Assembly (NCBI GenBank): GCA_013396525.1
Contig: VWYX01002202.1
Location: forward strand, 1-64,000
Direction: 5' to 3'
DNA from: Chaetorhynchus papuensis
Lineage: Eukaryota > Chordata > Aves > Passeriformes > Rhipiduridae
Length of the DNA: 64,000 nt
In this document: positions 48,201 to 60,200 of the stretch, piece after piece
How the letters are laid out: the number at the start of each line of letters is the position of its first letter
How positions within the stretch are numbered: position 1 is the first letter of the stretch
Notes under the pieces: generated by a model
What the model was told of the DNA's origin: nothing
The model's database searches: none
The model's input: the letters and a program-made list of their open reading frames with translations, nothing else
Translations under genes and position numbers: made by a program

Positions 48201-51200
48201 TGTGCGTAGGAGAGGAAAATCCTCACAAAATGGCCAAGTTCCTTCGAAGGGCAGGTCCCCAGGTAGGGATATCTGCTTCCTCCCAGCACTTTCCTTAGGA
48301 TCACAGCAGGAATGCTGTGGAAAAGCAGGCTGTGGAAGGAGGGAGCTGGGAGAAAGTGAACTGGACAGTGGGGAGAGCAGCCCACAGCTTCCCTGCTTGC
48401 TGACTGTCACGTTCTGCAGAGCAGGGATTCAGCACACGCAGCTTCCCAAGTGTCTCCCAAATTTTCTTTGCCTGGCTGATGGGGTGAGGACCCTCATCAT
48501 GGGGGAAGCAGCTTAACCTGTCTGATCCTGTTGGTTGGGGTTCAGGTGTTCTGATGGCGTTTCCTTCTCTGGCTCTGCAGCTGTGACAACTCAGTGTATT
48601 CATCTTTGTGGAGGGAAGAGCCAAGACAGGAAATCAGGCTGAGTAACAGTGTTTTTCCCCCCACCTGTCTCCAGGGGATCTTGCTCAGGGTTATCCCCAG
48701 GTACAGGGCACACTCAGTTAAAAACTGAGAAGAGCTCACCTCAGCCAGTGGGTCCAGCTGGGCACTCTGCTCCCAGGATGGGATGTCCTCAGATAAGATA
48801 TCTCTGGATGGGACACCTTTAACTCCTCACTGAAAACACAGAGTTATGCAAAAGCCATCCTGGTTGGAGTTCCTGCCACTCAGTGCTCCTTCCTTTCGTG
48901 CATGAGCTGCTCTTCATGTTCAGCTGCACCTGGAACTGGTCCCCTCATAGCACTGGGTGCTCTCTTACGGTCCTGGCAGGGCAGGGAGCATCCATCTGCT
49001 CTCCTCTCATGCATCTATGGGCCTTGGAGGGTTTGAGGGAGCAAGGCTCCTCAGGCTGCATCCCTCCCTGGGATCCCTCCAGGGATCCTGGCTCAGAAGG
49101 CAGGGCAGGCATTGTGATCCAACTGCAATGCTGAGAGGCAGGGGGCATGGAGGCAAGCCTGGAACTAAAGCTGAAATAACATCTGAGGTGTCTTAACCAT
49201 GGCATAAATGGGGTATTTTTTCATTTGACACTTGAGTAGGAAGTGCAGCAGGGCTCACTGAGTTACAGGCACCTCCTTCCCTGAGCTCCAGGATGTGCTC
49301 GAGTTATTGGCAGAAGAGACAAGGCAGCTTCATCTCCCACCCCAGGGTACACTTATCCCTGAGCCATGGGATGCTGCCACCTCTTCCCAGCCCCTTTTTT
49401 TCCTTCCTTCTGGAAAGCTTTACATGTATTACTGCCATACTCTATCCCTCTGCTTTCAGAGGTCTAGAGATGGCCAGCAGGACCATTTTCCCCCAAATCT
49501 GCCTTCCCTACAGGGGAGTCCAAAGGTTCATGCACCTCTAGGACAGCAACCTGTTCCTTGGCCGTGCTTTTAGAAACAAAAGCACTTTTATTTCTTCATC
49601 TTAAAGCAAAGTGCTGGGGAAGGGCGAGTGCAGGGACTGCAGCTCCCATCTCTGTACAAGCTGTGCACACCCTGAACAGGATCAGCCTCTCCCAGCTCCT
49701 GTTGCCACAGCTTTGCGCCCGCTCCTTTAACCTATTTTATTTGCAGTGATAAGAAATTATAGGGGGAGAAATAAGGCGCTTGTCAGTTTTCTTGAAAATT
49801 AGGCCACAGCTGTCAGCCTGAAAGGGAAGCGGACGTCTCAGAGGAAGGATCTGCTGCTGCTCTACACTTCTCCCCCACTCCCAAGCCAGCCCCTACCCTT
49901 CCTCCCCTTCCTAACAGAGCTTGCCTGAAAACATCAGTGCCCAGTGTAAGTGCCCCTCTGGGAACAGGCTCTGGAGGGCTCACTTGAACTGCGAGCACTG
50001 GATGAGTTGTTCCTCTCAGCTTTGGTGGTGGCTGGAGCCAGGCACGTGCTCTAATGCTGCTGCTGGTGCCTCCTGCCTGGGGCTTGAAACCCCAAGAGCC
50101 CAGGGCAAGACTTGAATTTGCCATCCATTTCACCATCGAGTCACTGGCAAGTTTAAAAGATGGAAAAGAAGTGCTTCAGGGAGGTAATTTTTTGCTTTCC
50201 TAGAGGGTTTGGAAGGGAAGGTTTGCCTGTTTTTCAGGTGAGCCTCCTGTAGATGCTCAGATGTTCCTACAGGATTTTGTAAGCTTTGCAGGTCACCAAA
50301 GACTCATCGGTGCAGGTGCTCACAGCCAGGCTGGATGGGGCTTGGAGCAGCCTGGTGTAGTGAAAGGTATCCCTGCCCATGGCAGGAGGTTGGAATGAGA
50401 TAGTTTTTAAGGTCCCTTCCAAGCCAAAGCGTTCCAGAATTCTAGGGGTAGGATGGCTTTATCTAGAAGTCACAATAAAGTTTCCTCAAGGAAACTCCTG
50501 GAGTACACCAGCTTGAGCAGCTGGAGGCTGGTGCTGCTTGTCTGTTTAGTGGGCTTCACCTTGGAGGAGCTGTCACATTCATCAAAGGTGGGCCATACCT
50601 TGGGCTGAGCAGACCATCAAGTTTCCAAATGTAGTTGTCCTTTAGCTTGTGGCCCATCCCAAAGGATATTACTCTTCCTTCTCCTTGCTACAGCCCTGTT
50701 TCCCTCTCCTGTTTGGTACAGACCTGCAGGTATCTCACTGATCATAAAAATGTCCGGAGGTGGTGGATACCTGCTTGGAGAACTGAAGGTGATCTCGTAG
50801 AAGGGCGCTGTTCTCCAGGCATGTCCGAGGTGGGAACAAGGCTGGGTTCATCACGAGTCAGGGTGGATGTGCCCAGCTTCAGGCTCGACTATCAGCTTTA
50901 GTAGGCAGCAGGGACGCCATCCTGCCAGCCAGGACAGGGACCTCCCGATGGCCTGATGTGCAGGGGGAGCATCAGGAGGAGCAGAAGCCACGGGCTGAGG
51001 CTCTGCGGGATCAAGATGCTGTTTCACCAGTTGAAGCTGGCCTGAAATACTAATGTGCATTTGTGCTGTGCTCCTCTCAGACATCCGTCTTGGTTGCTCT
51101 GGGGATCCCCAGGGATCCCTGGGGAGCTCCTGACACCGAGGCAGCCGCAGCCCAGCACTGAGCTGGCAGCGTGGCTCCTTCAGCAGTTGTCACACTGACG

Positions 51201-54200
51201 GCTGCTGCCAAGCAGACGCTTCGTGGGAGGGTTTGCTTGTTTGCAGTGAAACACTCTGCACCTTTCCCTTTTCAAGCGAAGGCAGCGCAGGGCTTGTCTC
51301 CTCCGGCTTTCCGAGATCCATACATCTCCTCCCAGAATCCACACATCTCCTCCCAGAATCCACGCATCTCCTCCCAGAATCCACACATTTCCCTCCCGGG
51401 ATATGCACATCTCTGGTCTGCAGCTTTCACCGAGTTTCCCTGGGGAGCTTGGTAACCATTCCAAGAAACCAAAGCTGATGAGGATCCTTCTCCTTCCCAG
51501 ACCTGCCTCCTGCAGAAGGAGCTCCCCTACTCCTAAACCTCCCAAACCATTCAAAATCCCTTACATAAAACGCTATGAATTCTGTAAAGCAGGAGCTGCT
51601 GGGGTTGCCATGGTTTCCCTTGCCCAGAGAAGCAGCTCTGGAGCCTGGATTCAGGAAAGGGGGGATTAAAATGGAGGACTGGGATTTTCTTTGCTGATGT
51701 GGAGGGAAAGGATGGGACAATGACATCCTCCTGCTTTCCCCACTTGCTCTCTTCTCCTTCTCCCCTTCCCATCCTAATTTTATCTATGCTTCCTCTGCAA
51801 ATTCCTAAAGGATCCCAGCTGCTGGGCCAGGCTGAGGATGCTGCTTTTCCTGGCAGGAGAATTTCAGGGGGATGGGGATGGGCAGTGGGCATCACGGAGT
51901 CTGTGGATTCCCTGGTTAGGTGGGTTAAGCTGAGGCATCTGCTGGGGAGCCTGGGGTGTGGAGGAAGGGTGGGGGAAAGCCTTTGGGAGGAGAGAGGAAG
52001 GGAGCAGAGGAAGAGGAGGGTTGGGAGGAAGCATGGAGGGGCTCTGCCCTCCTCACAGCTGTGGAAGTTGTTTTGAGACCCATGAGCAGGAAAGTGGAGC
52101 AGAACCCCTCAGAGCTTCACTCCCAGGCCTCAGCCAGCTCCTTCCACAGCTCGGGCTCTGTCCCAGTTGCTGGAAGTGGGACGAGACATGATCCTCTCCC
52201 TGCTGGGGCCCCGTGTCTATTAGCCCAGAGCTAATAAAGCAAATCACTGGTGCTTAATGAAGAAGCACCTGCTTAATTGAACACAGCAGGATGGTGCTCA
52301 GCATGGTCGGGCAGTGGGACGGGACCAATGTTTCCCCTCAGGCACCCCACAGATCCCAGAGGAGGAGGTGGTTCTGCAGTGAGACTGGATCTCATCTTAC
52401 TTTTATTTAAGTTTAGGGAAACACAGACATTTACCCTCTTGGAGCAAGCATTGGTCTGGCCTGACCCTCTGCCACCCTGTTCCTGCATGGTGGCTCGGGG
52501 CAGGGGACAGGGCTGAAGTGGTTAAAGGGACGAGCGGGCAGGATGGGAGCTCTGACAGCTCCCTGAAATGATGATGTTTAGATTAGCCGGTTTCCAGGCA
52601 TCGAGTTGTCAAAGCAAGAGGGCTGGGAGGAACGCCGGGGCTTGTCCTTAATTGGAGATGTGGCTCTAAAGCCACCCCATCTCGCCAACATCCTCTGGGC
52701 TCCAGCAGATTGCCCTGCAGCAGCTCCCAGCCCCTGTAGGGTCCCTGTTCCACTTGTTCCATACCTCATCCCGCTCCACCAGCCATTTGCGTGATGGGAA
52801 TTCATTGCGACTGACGTTGCTGTGCTGGCAACTTGGTGGCTGCTGCATCAGAGGCACAGGGGGACCCCAGGGTGACATGGCCACGCAAAGCTTGTGGTGA
52901 CCTCTGTGTCTCTTCCCTTGGCCAGCCTCATGTTGTCAAGGGGTCCTTCAGGCAAGGGAATGGGCAGGGTCCTGTGACTGCAGCAGGGGCTGGAGGGGAC
53001 CTGCTGGGTCCCTTGGGAGCCCCACGGTGGCTTGAGGTGTCTCCCATTGTCACACCACAGGCCGATGCTGCCTCCCATCTGCCTGCAGCCACATTCCTTG
53101 GCTCCATCGGAAAGGCTTGAATAACCCTTTTAATTTAAGGAGTTAAATTTTAATGGCCTGAATACCACATTTCATTATCGCCATGTGCCTGCACTGCCGG
53201 TGCCTAACGTAACCAGTGTGTGCCGTGATGCTCTGCGGCTCCTGCCTCCCTGGGGACACTTCTTCCTCTCTTAGTCCATGCCAGGAGATCCTTGGGGACT
53301 CTCTGGGTCCCCGTGGGCCACGGGATGCACATCACCCACAGGGATGCAGGGAGAGGTCCAGGGAGAGGCATCTTGCTGGAATGATGCTTCAGGGGGATTA
53401 GCCGGTTCCTTCTGTCGTCACATCATGTATATTTGGGGAGATAGATATATTTAAAGGGTGTGTGTATATATATGTGTGTGTGTATATATATATATATATA
53501 CACACATATTTATGGGATGTATATATCTGGGATATATTTATGGTATGTACATATAAGGGGTATGGCTCCCACTCTCTGTCCCCTCTGCCCTGTTCCCTTC
53601 CACAGCCACTCCACCGGCATCTCAGTTGAAGCCACCTGTCCTCTGTGCAGCCCCTTTCCCTGCCTCCTCCCAGCCAGCCTGGCGTTCCCCTCATGCCATC
53701 AAAGCCTCCCAGGGGATGGGCTCCTGGGGACCCTCCCACCCCACAAGCAGCCACCTGGTGCTGGCAGTTGGGCTCAGCTGCTGGCTGCTGTCATGGAGGC
53801 CAGCAGCTGCAGGACCAGCCAGTTGTCCCCTCCTTTGGGGACTGCTTTTGGGATATGCCGACCAAGGGGCTTCGTGGAGGGAAGTTTGAGGTCTCTGCCA
53901 GTGCCATAGGAGGATGCTGTGCACTGGCAAACTCATTCTGCTGGTGGCTCCCAGAGAACCTGGGGGCAGCTGGAGGGGATGGTGCCCAAGCAGGACAGCA
54001 TCCCCGTGGGGTGACACAGCTTTGAAGCAGAGGGACAGTCTCCACACAGCTACTCCTCTAACACCCCGACAGTTTGCAGTTCCCCAATGCCACTGAGAGG
54101 AGGGGGGACAATCCCAACCCTTCCCCATTAATCAAAACCAGGCCTGAAATTAGGAAGCAGTTTACTTTCAGCCCCCTGCTCTCTGTGAGCACAGCGTTCA

Positions 54201-57200
54201 CCAGCCAAATGGCAGAGCTCCTATTTATGGAAAGCAAGAGCCTTCGTTTTCCATGGAGGAGCGGTGGAGGGGGAACCTGACTGGCATCGTTTTTGTGATG
54301 GGAGACCTTTGGAGGTCACTGAATTGCCCTCAGTACTCCCTGGCAGTGTTTTTCTTGTTTAAGCTCTTGCCATTGTCTTCCTGCTTGGAAGGTGTAAAAC
54401 ACCAGCTCCCCACCAGCCACGAGCAGTGTAGCCTGTCCCAGCTGTACTGGCGCACCAACCACTTCACTCTTGAGACTAAAACTGTCCCAGTGTTTGTCCC
54501 TGGAGGACCCATCCCTTCTTTGGGCGCAGTAAACCATCCTACTTCATGGTCCAAGTGCCCAGCACGGCTGCTGGAGGAAGCTTGGCAAGGATGGGGCATC
54601 CACTTATCCTCCTTGCCTGGAGAAGGGTAGCATGGAGCCAGCTTACTTCTGGGCTGGGCTTGGTCCTGCCCAGGCTGGGCTTGCTCTGCTGCAGCTGGCA
54701 GTGACTGGATCCTGCCTGCAACGCTGAGCTATTGATTTGCTTTTGGCTCCATCAGGCTGGACTAAAAGCCTCTGCCTTCCCCTTTCCTCCCTCCATGCCT
54801 CACTTTCCCACCGCTCTCCCTCCTCCAGCCAGCCTGCGTCCAAGCAGCGAGAAATCAGGGAAGCGTTTTCATCCCCATGAATGCAGCCGGTTACGTAAGA
54901 ATAATTGGGATAAATGAGCTTATTTATCACAGCCCGTTCCATTTTAGCGGGGTCCAGGGCGATCGCCGGGTTGGGTTACGTAAAATCCCGCACAGAGCAT
55001 CTCATTGTCCGGCGGCAGCCACGCGGGATGCGGGAGCTGCCGATGGACAGCAGCCGGGGCTGGGTGAGGAGGGAAGGGATTCTTTGGCAGATCGAAGGGG
55101 TGGCAGGAAGATGGGGGGTTTCTTCCTCTGTCTGTTAAGGAGGGAAGATCTGTATCTTCATTCTCGTCCTGCGTCCCTAAACCACCGGGCTTTAGGGTAT
55201 GGTGTTTGGTGTCTAACTAGAGCCAAATAGTCTTCCTCTGGTCCGTCCTCACAGGAACAGGGGCTGGAAACTCACATCCTTCCTCCTCCTCGCTCCAGGA
55301 GGTGAAAACTTGACTTTCGGGCAGGGGAAGTTTAGGTTTACCTCTCACCTCCCGGCCAAACCAGGCAGCTAGTGAATGCTTCCCATCCAGCAGCCCAAAC
55401 AGTTGCTCCTTGTTTTGCCTCTTAATCCTCTCAGAGATGCCTCCAGGGGGAAATTTGATGTCCAGCTAAGATTATCTGGTGGGGAACTGTGCTTGGTAGG
55501 AGCTGGGGAAAGCAGAGTTGCTCTGAGAGATGCCTTGGTGCCAAGGTTCCCCATCAGCCCGTGGGGAAACGTGGTGAGCCAGGGAGCATCCCAGTTTCAG
55601 GAGAAGCTGGGATGCTGGGGAGCCAGGTGGGTTTCCCTGTGTCTCTCCAGTCCCCACACTGAGGGTCTGAGTTGGCGCTGGGCAGCATTTCAGGTGTCCT
55701 CAGACAAACTGCCCAGAAAGGCAAGAGCCTGGAGAAAAACAGGAAATCCCCAAATCCAAACAAATGTGGGACAAAAAAAATCTGGGGTTTTTTTTTGTTT
55801 GCTTCTGGTCTAAAAAATGTTGAAAATCTTGGGAATGCCTCAAGGTTTGTTAAGCAGGACATTCCTGCTGTGACCCAGCCAGGCAGATCAGCGTGGGCTG
55901 CTGTGCTGGTTACACTGTGTTTTGGGGAGAGTGCTGCTGGCAGGATATCCAGTGGAGCAGAGACATCTTCCAGCTTCACCAGCTGGAGCTCTGGAGCCAC
56001 TCAGCACCGGATCTCCTGGTAGCTGGAGCACGGAGGAGTTCAAAGAGCAGCCTCTGGCTCCAGGGCTGCCGGGTTGCTAAATGCCAGGAGGAATTGTTTT
56101 GCCCCACTGGCCGTGCTCACTGGGATGTTCCCCGGTGTCAGTGGGATATTGGTCTGACTGGGCCATCACATGCCATCTGCAATGGTGCTACTGCATGCTC
56201 AGTACACTGTTCAGGGTGGAAAGTGACAGTGAAACTTCCTGAGGGAGGTCACAGGAAGGTTTAAGGTGGCACGAGCCATAGTGGTGGGTGCCAGCAAGGC
56301 CCCAAAGCAACGTGACCAGGGACATGTCTTATCCCAGCTGTGGTTTTTTGTTCTTGTCCTGGTGTGAATGGCTGCATCCTCCAAATGCAGAGCCTGGTAC
56401 TGCCCCGCAGCATCTCCCTTCTGGTGCCACCACACTCACCCAACTTCTAATGCACCCAGATCTCCTCCCTGGTCCTCTCTGGAGAAGCAGGCTCACATCA
56501 GAGTCTTGGTTGTGCTCATTAACCATCCTTCCCCCCTGGTTTCTCTCCTCTGTGATACACAGGCAGCTTTGTCTACTTCTGAATGCAGAGAACATCTTTC
56601 ACTCCATGGCAGACATACTGCTTAGAGAGGAGGACCTCAAGTTCGCCTCTACCATGGTCCATACCCTCAATACCATCCTGCTGACGTCCTCCGAGCTCTT
56701 CCAGCTGAGGAACCAACTGAAGGACCTGAAGACCCCGGTATGAGCAGCAGGAGCAGGCTTAGAAGCTGGAGGGGACATAATGGGGGTGGTGGGAACCTGG
56801 CAGCCACCTGGAGTGTGTCTTGCTGCTCAGTCCCTGCCTGGTAGGTCCCAGGGTTGGAGCTCGGGCAGCATCTTTATCCATCCACCCTTCAGGAGCTGAG
56901 GATGGACTTGGAGGATGTGCCCAGCTCTGCCCAACTCTTGCTTTTCTCCCTGGAATGGGAATGGGCTTACTGAGCCCTCAAGCAGCTGCTGCCTCCCTCC
57001 CTCTGCCCCTACGTGGGCCATGGGACAGGTGACAGCAGGAGGAGAGTCCTGCAGTCCCTCAACTGTCCCTCCCAGGAACATACCCACAGGATTTGCTGAG
57101 CAGCTGCCACCAGCACCAGTGACATCCAAGGAAGGAGAGAAGGAGGAAGATTTCTCCTCCTCCTCCTTCTGCTGAAAACCAGTGATGCAGGGGTGTCCCC

Positions 57201-60200
57201 TTGGGTGGGACAGCATCATCCTCCAGCCCTTCATCCTGTGGTGGACACAGCAGCCCTGAGGGCCACCTCGTCATGCTGTCACCCCAAAGCCCACCTGGTC
57301 TCCATCTCCTGAGGCTGAGGCTCTTGCCAGTGCCAGGTGGACTTGGTGGGTCCAGAAACATCCCTTTGTGTCTCGGTGACACTTGCCAGCCTGGCAGGTT
57401 GATGCTGGGTGCCTGGGGCTCTCCATGCCATGTCCATGCTCCCAGTGGTGACCAAACCCCAATGGTTCCCTGTTTCCCCAGGAAAGCCGTAACCTCTTCT
57501 GCTGCCTGTACCGGTCCTGGTGTCACAACCCTGTGACGACCGTGTCCCTCTGCTTCCTTACCCAGAACTACAAGCATGCCTATGACCTCATCCAGAAATT
57601 GTATCCTTTGGGGATTTTCTGCCAGGGTGGCGACTGAACTGGCCCTTGGTCCGTCTGTGGCAACCGAGGTCACCCTGCAGGCCAGCCCAGCCTCCTGCCT
57701 GCAGCCCGTCATTACCGGGGCAGGGCAGCCTGCGCTGGGCACGTGCCAGCTCCCTTCCCCTGGTGTCATCCCTTTTTTTGTGGTGAAAAGAGAGGAGGGC
57801 ATGCACTGACTGAGCCTTGACCTTCCCCTGCCCAGGAGGGGAGGCTCCTCCACATCCTTTTCCTCCCAGGAAGATGAAGGCTTTGGCCTCCTGGCCTGGT
57901 GAGGAGCAGGCAGTGCCCAGCACGGCACAATCCCCAGTGAGCTCACCATCTGCCTTCAGCAGAATGATTATTTTCATGTGCCAGCAAACCCCAAGCTTCC
58001 CTGAGTAGTTTTCCAAACGAAGAAGCGCAATAACACGCTCAGCTTCCCAGTGCACACCGGCATTCCTTCTGGGAGACACACTGTCCCCATGGGCCAGGAG
58101 GGTAAAAGCAAGCGCCCTCCCTTGAACACTCATCCTGCCTGCTCTCAGCTTTTTGGGCAGCCTGCCTCTTCCCCTATACCTGCCTGCTCATCCTGTCTCC
58201 CTCCGTCATCCCTTGGCCACCCTACAGACCTTCCAGCCCTGCCTGTGTGCGAGCCCTGCCTGTTCCCTGCCCACTCGCATCCCACAGGAGCTGTGGACAC
58301 AGGGAGGCTTTGGCAAAGCCACGGTCCACGCCGGGCATCACCCGCGCGAGCCATCTGCTGCTACCCAGCCACCTTTTTCCAAGGTAACATCCTTAACAGC
58401 CACATCCAGCGGGGATCTGGAGGTCACCGTGGATTTCCTCACCGAGGTGGACAAGCTGGTGCAGCTCATCGAGTGCCCCATATTCACGTGTAAGGAGGAA
58501 ACCCCGGGTGGGGAAGGGGCGGCGCGCGGTGCTCCCCCTCCCCACGCCTCCATCGCAGGCGGCAGCCGCCGCACGAATAAATAGAGCAGAAGTTATGAGA
58601 CTTCTTGCCAGGAGGTTTGCCCAGCGCTGGAGCTGCCCGCCGGGAAAAGGGCACGCTGGCAGCACGGGGAGGGGGGAGCGTTGCCCCCCAGATATAGGTT
58701 AAGGGAGCGAGCGGCACTGGCATCCAACAAAAGGGATGGGGGAAGGGATGGAGGGGGCCTGGATCACACTGAGCATCTCCAGGGTTGCACGAGGAGGGTG
58801 TCAGATGGGGGGGAACCCTCTGTGCTACCCTCGGATGCACGGGGTGGCACCGGGGGTGCTGCTGGGGACCTTAGCAAGGAAAAAGGGTTTTTTTCTAGAA
58901 ATGAAGAATTAAGCCCTAAAAAACCAGCTGATGTTTTGTCCAGCATCCATCAGTGTGGGTCCCCCACTGGGTAATACTGCAGTGCCTGACCATGGTCTCA
59001 GGGGTGTGACAGTGGGAGCCAGAATGGTGGCAGGGGACGTGGCAGGGTGACCTGGGGCTGGGGGGGTGGGGGTTTCTTATTATGTCAGTTTGCTGCCCCT
59101 GGACTTCTCACTGAAGGTGTAGCAGGGTACTGAGGTTGCTGGGAAATGTCCTGGAAAAGACTTTGCGGGGCACCTATATAGGTCCAGGGTAATAGTGGGA
59201 AATATTTAGGGGAAGAGGGTTAGAGCAGCTGGGCAGTAGAGACCCCCAGTCAGACTCCCTCCTGTAGACCCTGTCCCTTATCCCCAGGATGACTGTGCCA
59301 ATGTGTGAGGCAGCCACCTGTCTGTGGTAGTTTTGCATGCTCCAAAATTATTCATTGAGAGTTCCCCACCACACTCACCTCAGTCTGCACATCTCAGGGT
59401 AGGGGACAGACATGTCCCCCATAAAGTAGCATCCCTAGGGATGGCTCCCTTCACTGGGAGACACCAGAGGTGCATGTGACAACCAGGAGGTGAGATGCTG
59501 GGACACAGGCCTTGCCCCATCGCCTGGGCTACCCCTTCAGTGGTATTTAGGGCTCCAGAAGACTCTTCCACTATGAGCACAGTGAGGGATGGGGCCAGAG
59601 GCTGGTTTTGCCTCTACTGACCAGAACTGAAGCCCAGCACATGTAACCCTCAGAACCAAGCGGAGGGGATCCCTTCTGCTGCAGAGAGTCCTCAGGAGGG
59701 TGTCACCCAGCCCTCTGGATGTGATGCTCCAGGGTGGGTGTTACTGCTGAATCTGCAGAAGCTGAGGAGCAGTCCCGTGTTGCATGTGTGTTCTCAGGCA
59801 GACAGCATGGACAGCCTCAGGGGCGAGTGGTGTCAGAAGTGGCAGACTGGGGAGCCAGTTGCCCCCAGGGGGCTGCGTCAAGGAGAGGGACTTCTGGACA
59901 GTGTGGGACACCAAGATGGGTGGGTTAATGAAGGGGGAGAGGGGTGCCATCAGGTGCCCCTTGGGTCGGCTGGCAGAGGCTTAGAGCCTCTCCAGGGCTA
60001 TCATAGCGGGTGGGAGGAACCTGCTACTGCAGCTGGAGATGAAATGCATTTTCCCTGCCTTCCCATCCTCTTCTGTCCGCTTCCAGATCTCCGCCTGCAG
60101 CTGCTGGATGTGAAGAACAACCCCTACCTGATCAAGGCTCTCTATGGCCTGCTGATGCTGCTGCCCCAGAGCAGCGCCTTCCAGCTCCTCTCCCACCGCC

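Larger units (their letters stand above)
41524..56562 (+). other. VAC14: VAC14 intron 14, largest intron
   Basis: A 15,039-bp intron. It holds CR1 tails at 44208-44272 and 50318-50444, a T20 run at 44458-44477, the 21-bp minisatellite at 51317-51400, an X-box-like site at 51604-51617, a (TG/TA)n microsatellite at 53459-53516 and two D-box-like motifs at 54890 and 54975. Locally CpG-richer blocks occur at about 44820-44990 and 54880-55030. I see no additional gene. Confidence 0.7.

Noticed and set aside
57059..57949. 296-codon open frame on the minus strand
   Set aside because: It is antisense to exon 16 and its introns. The complement of a conserved exon explains part of the openness, and there are no protein features.
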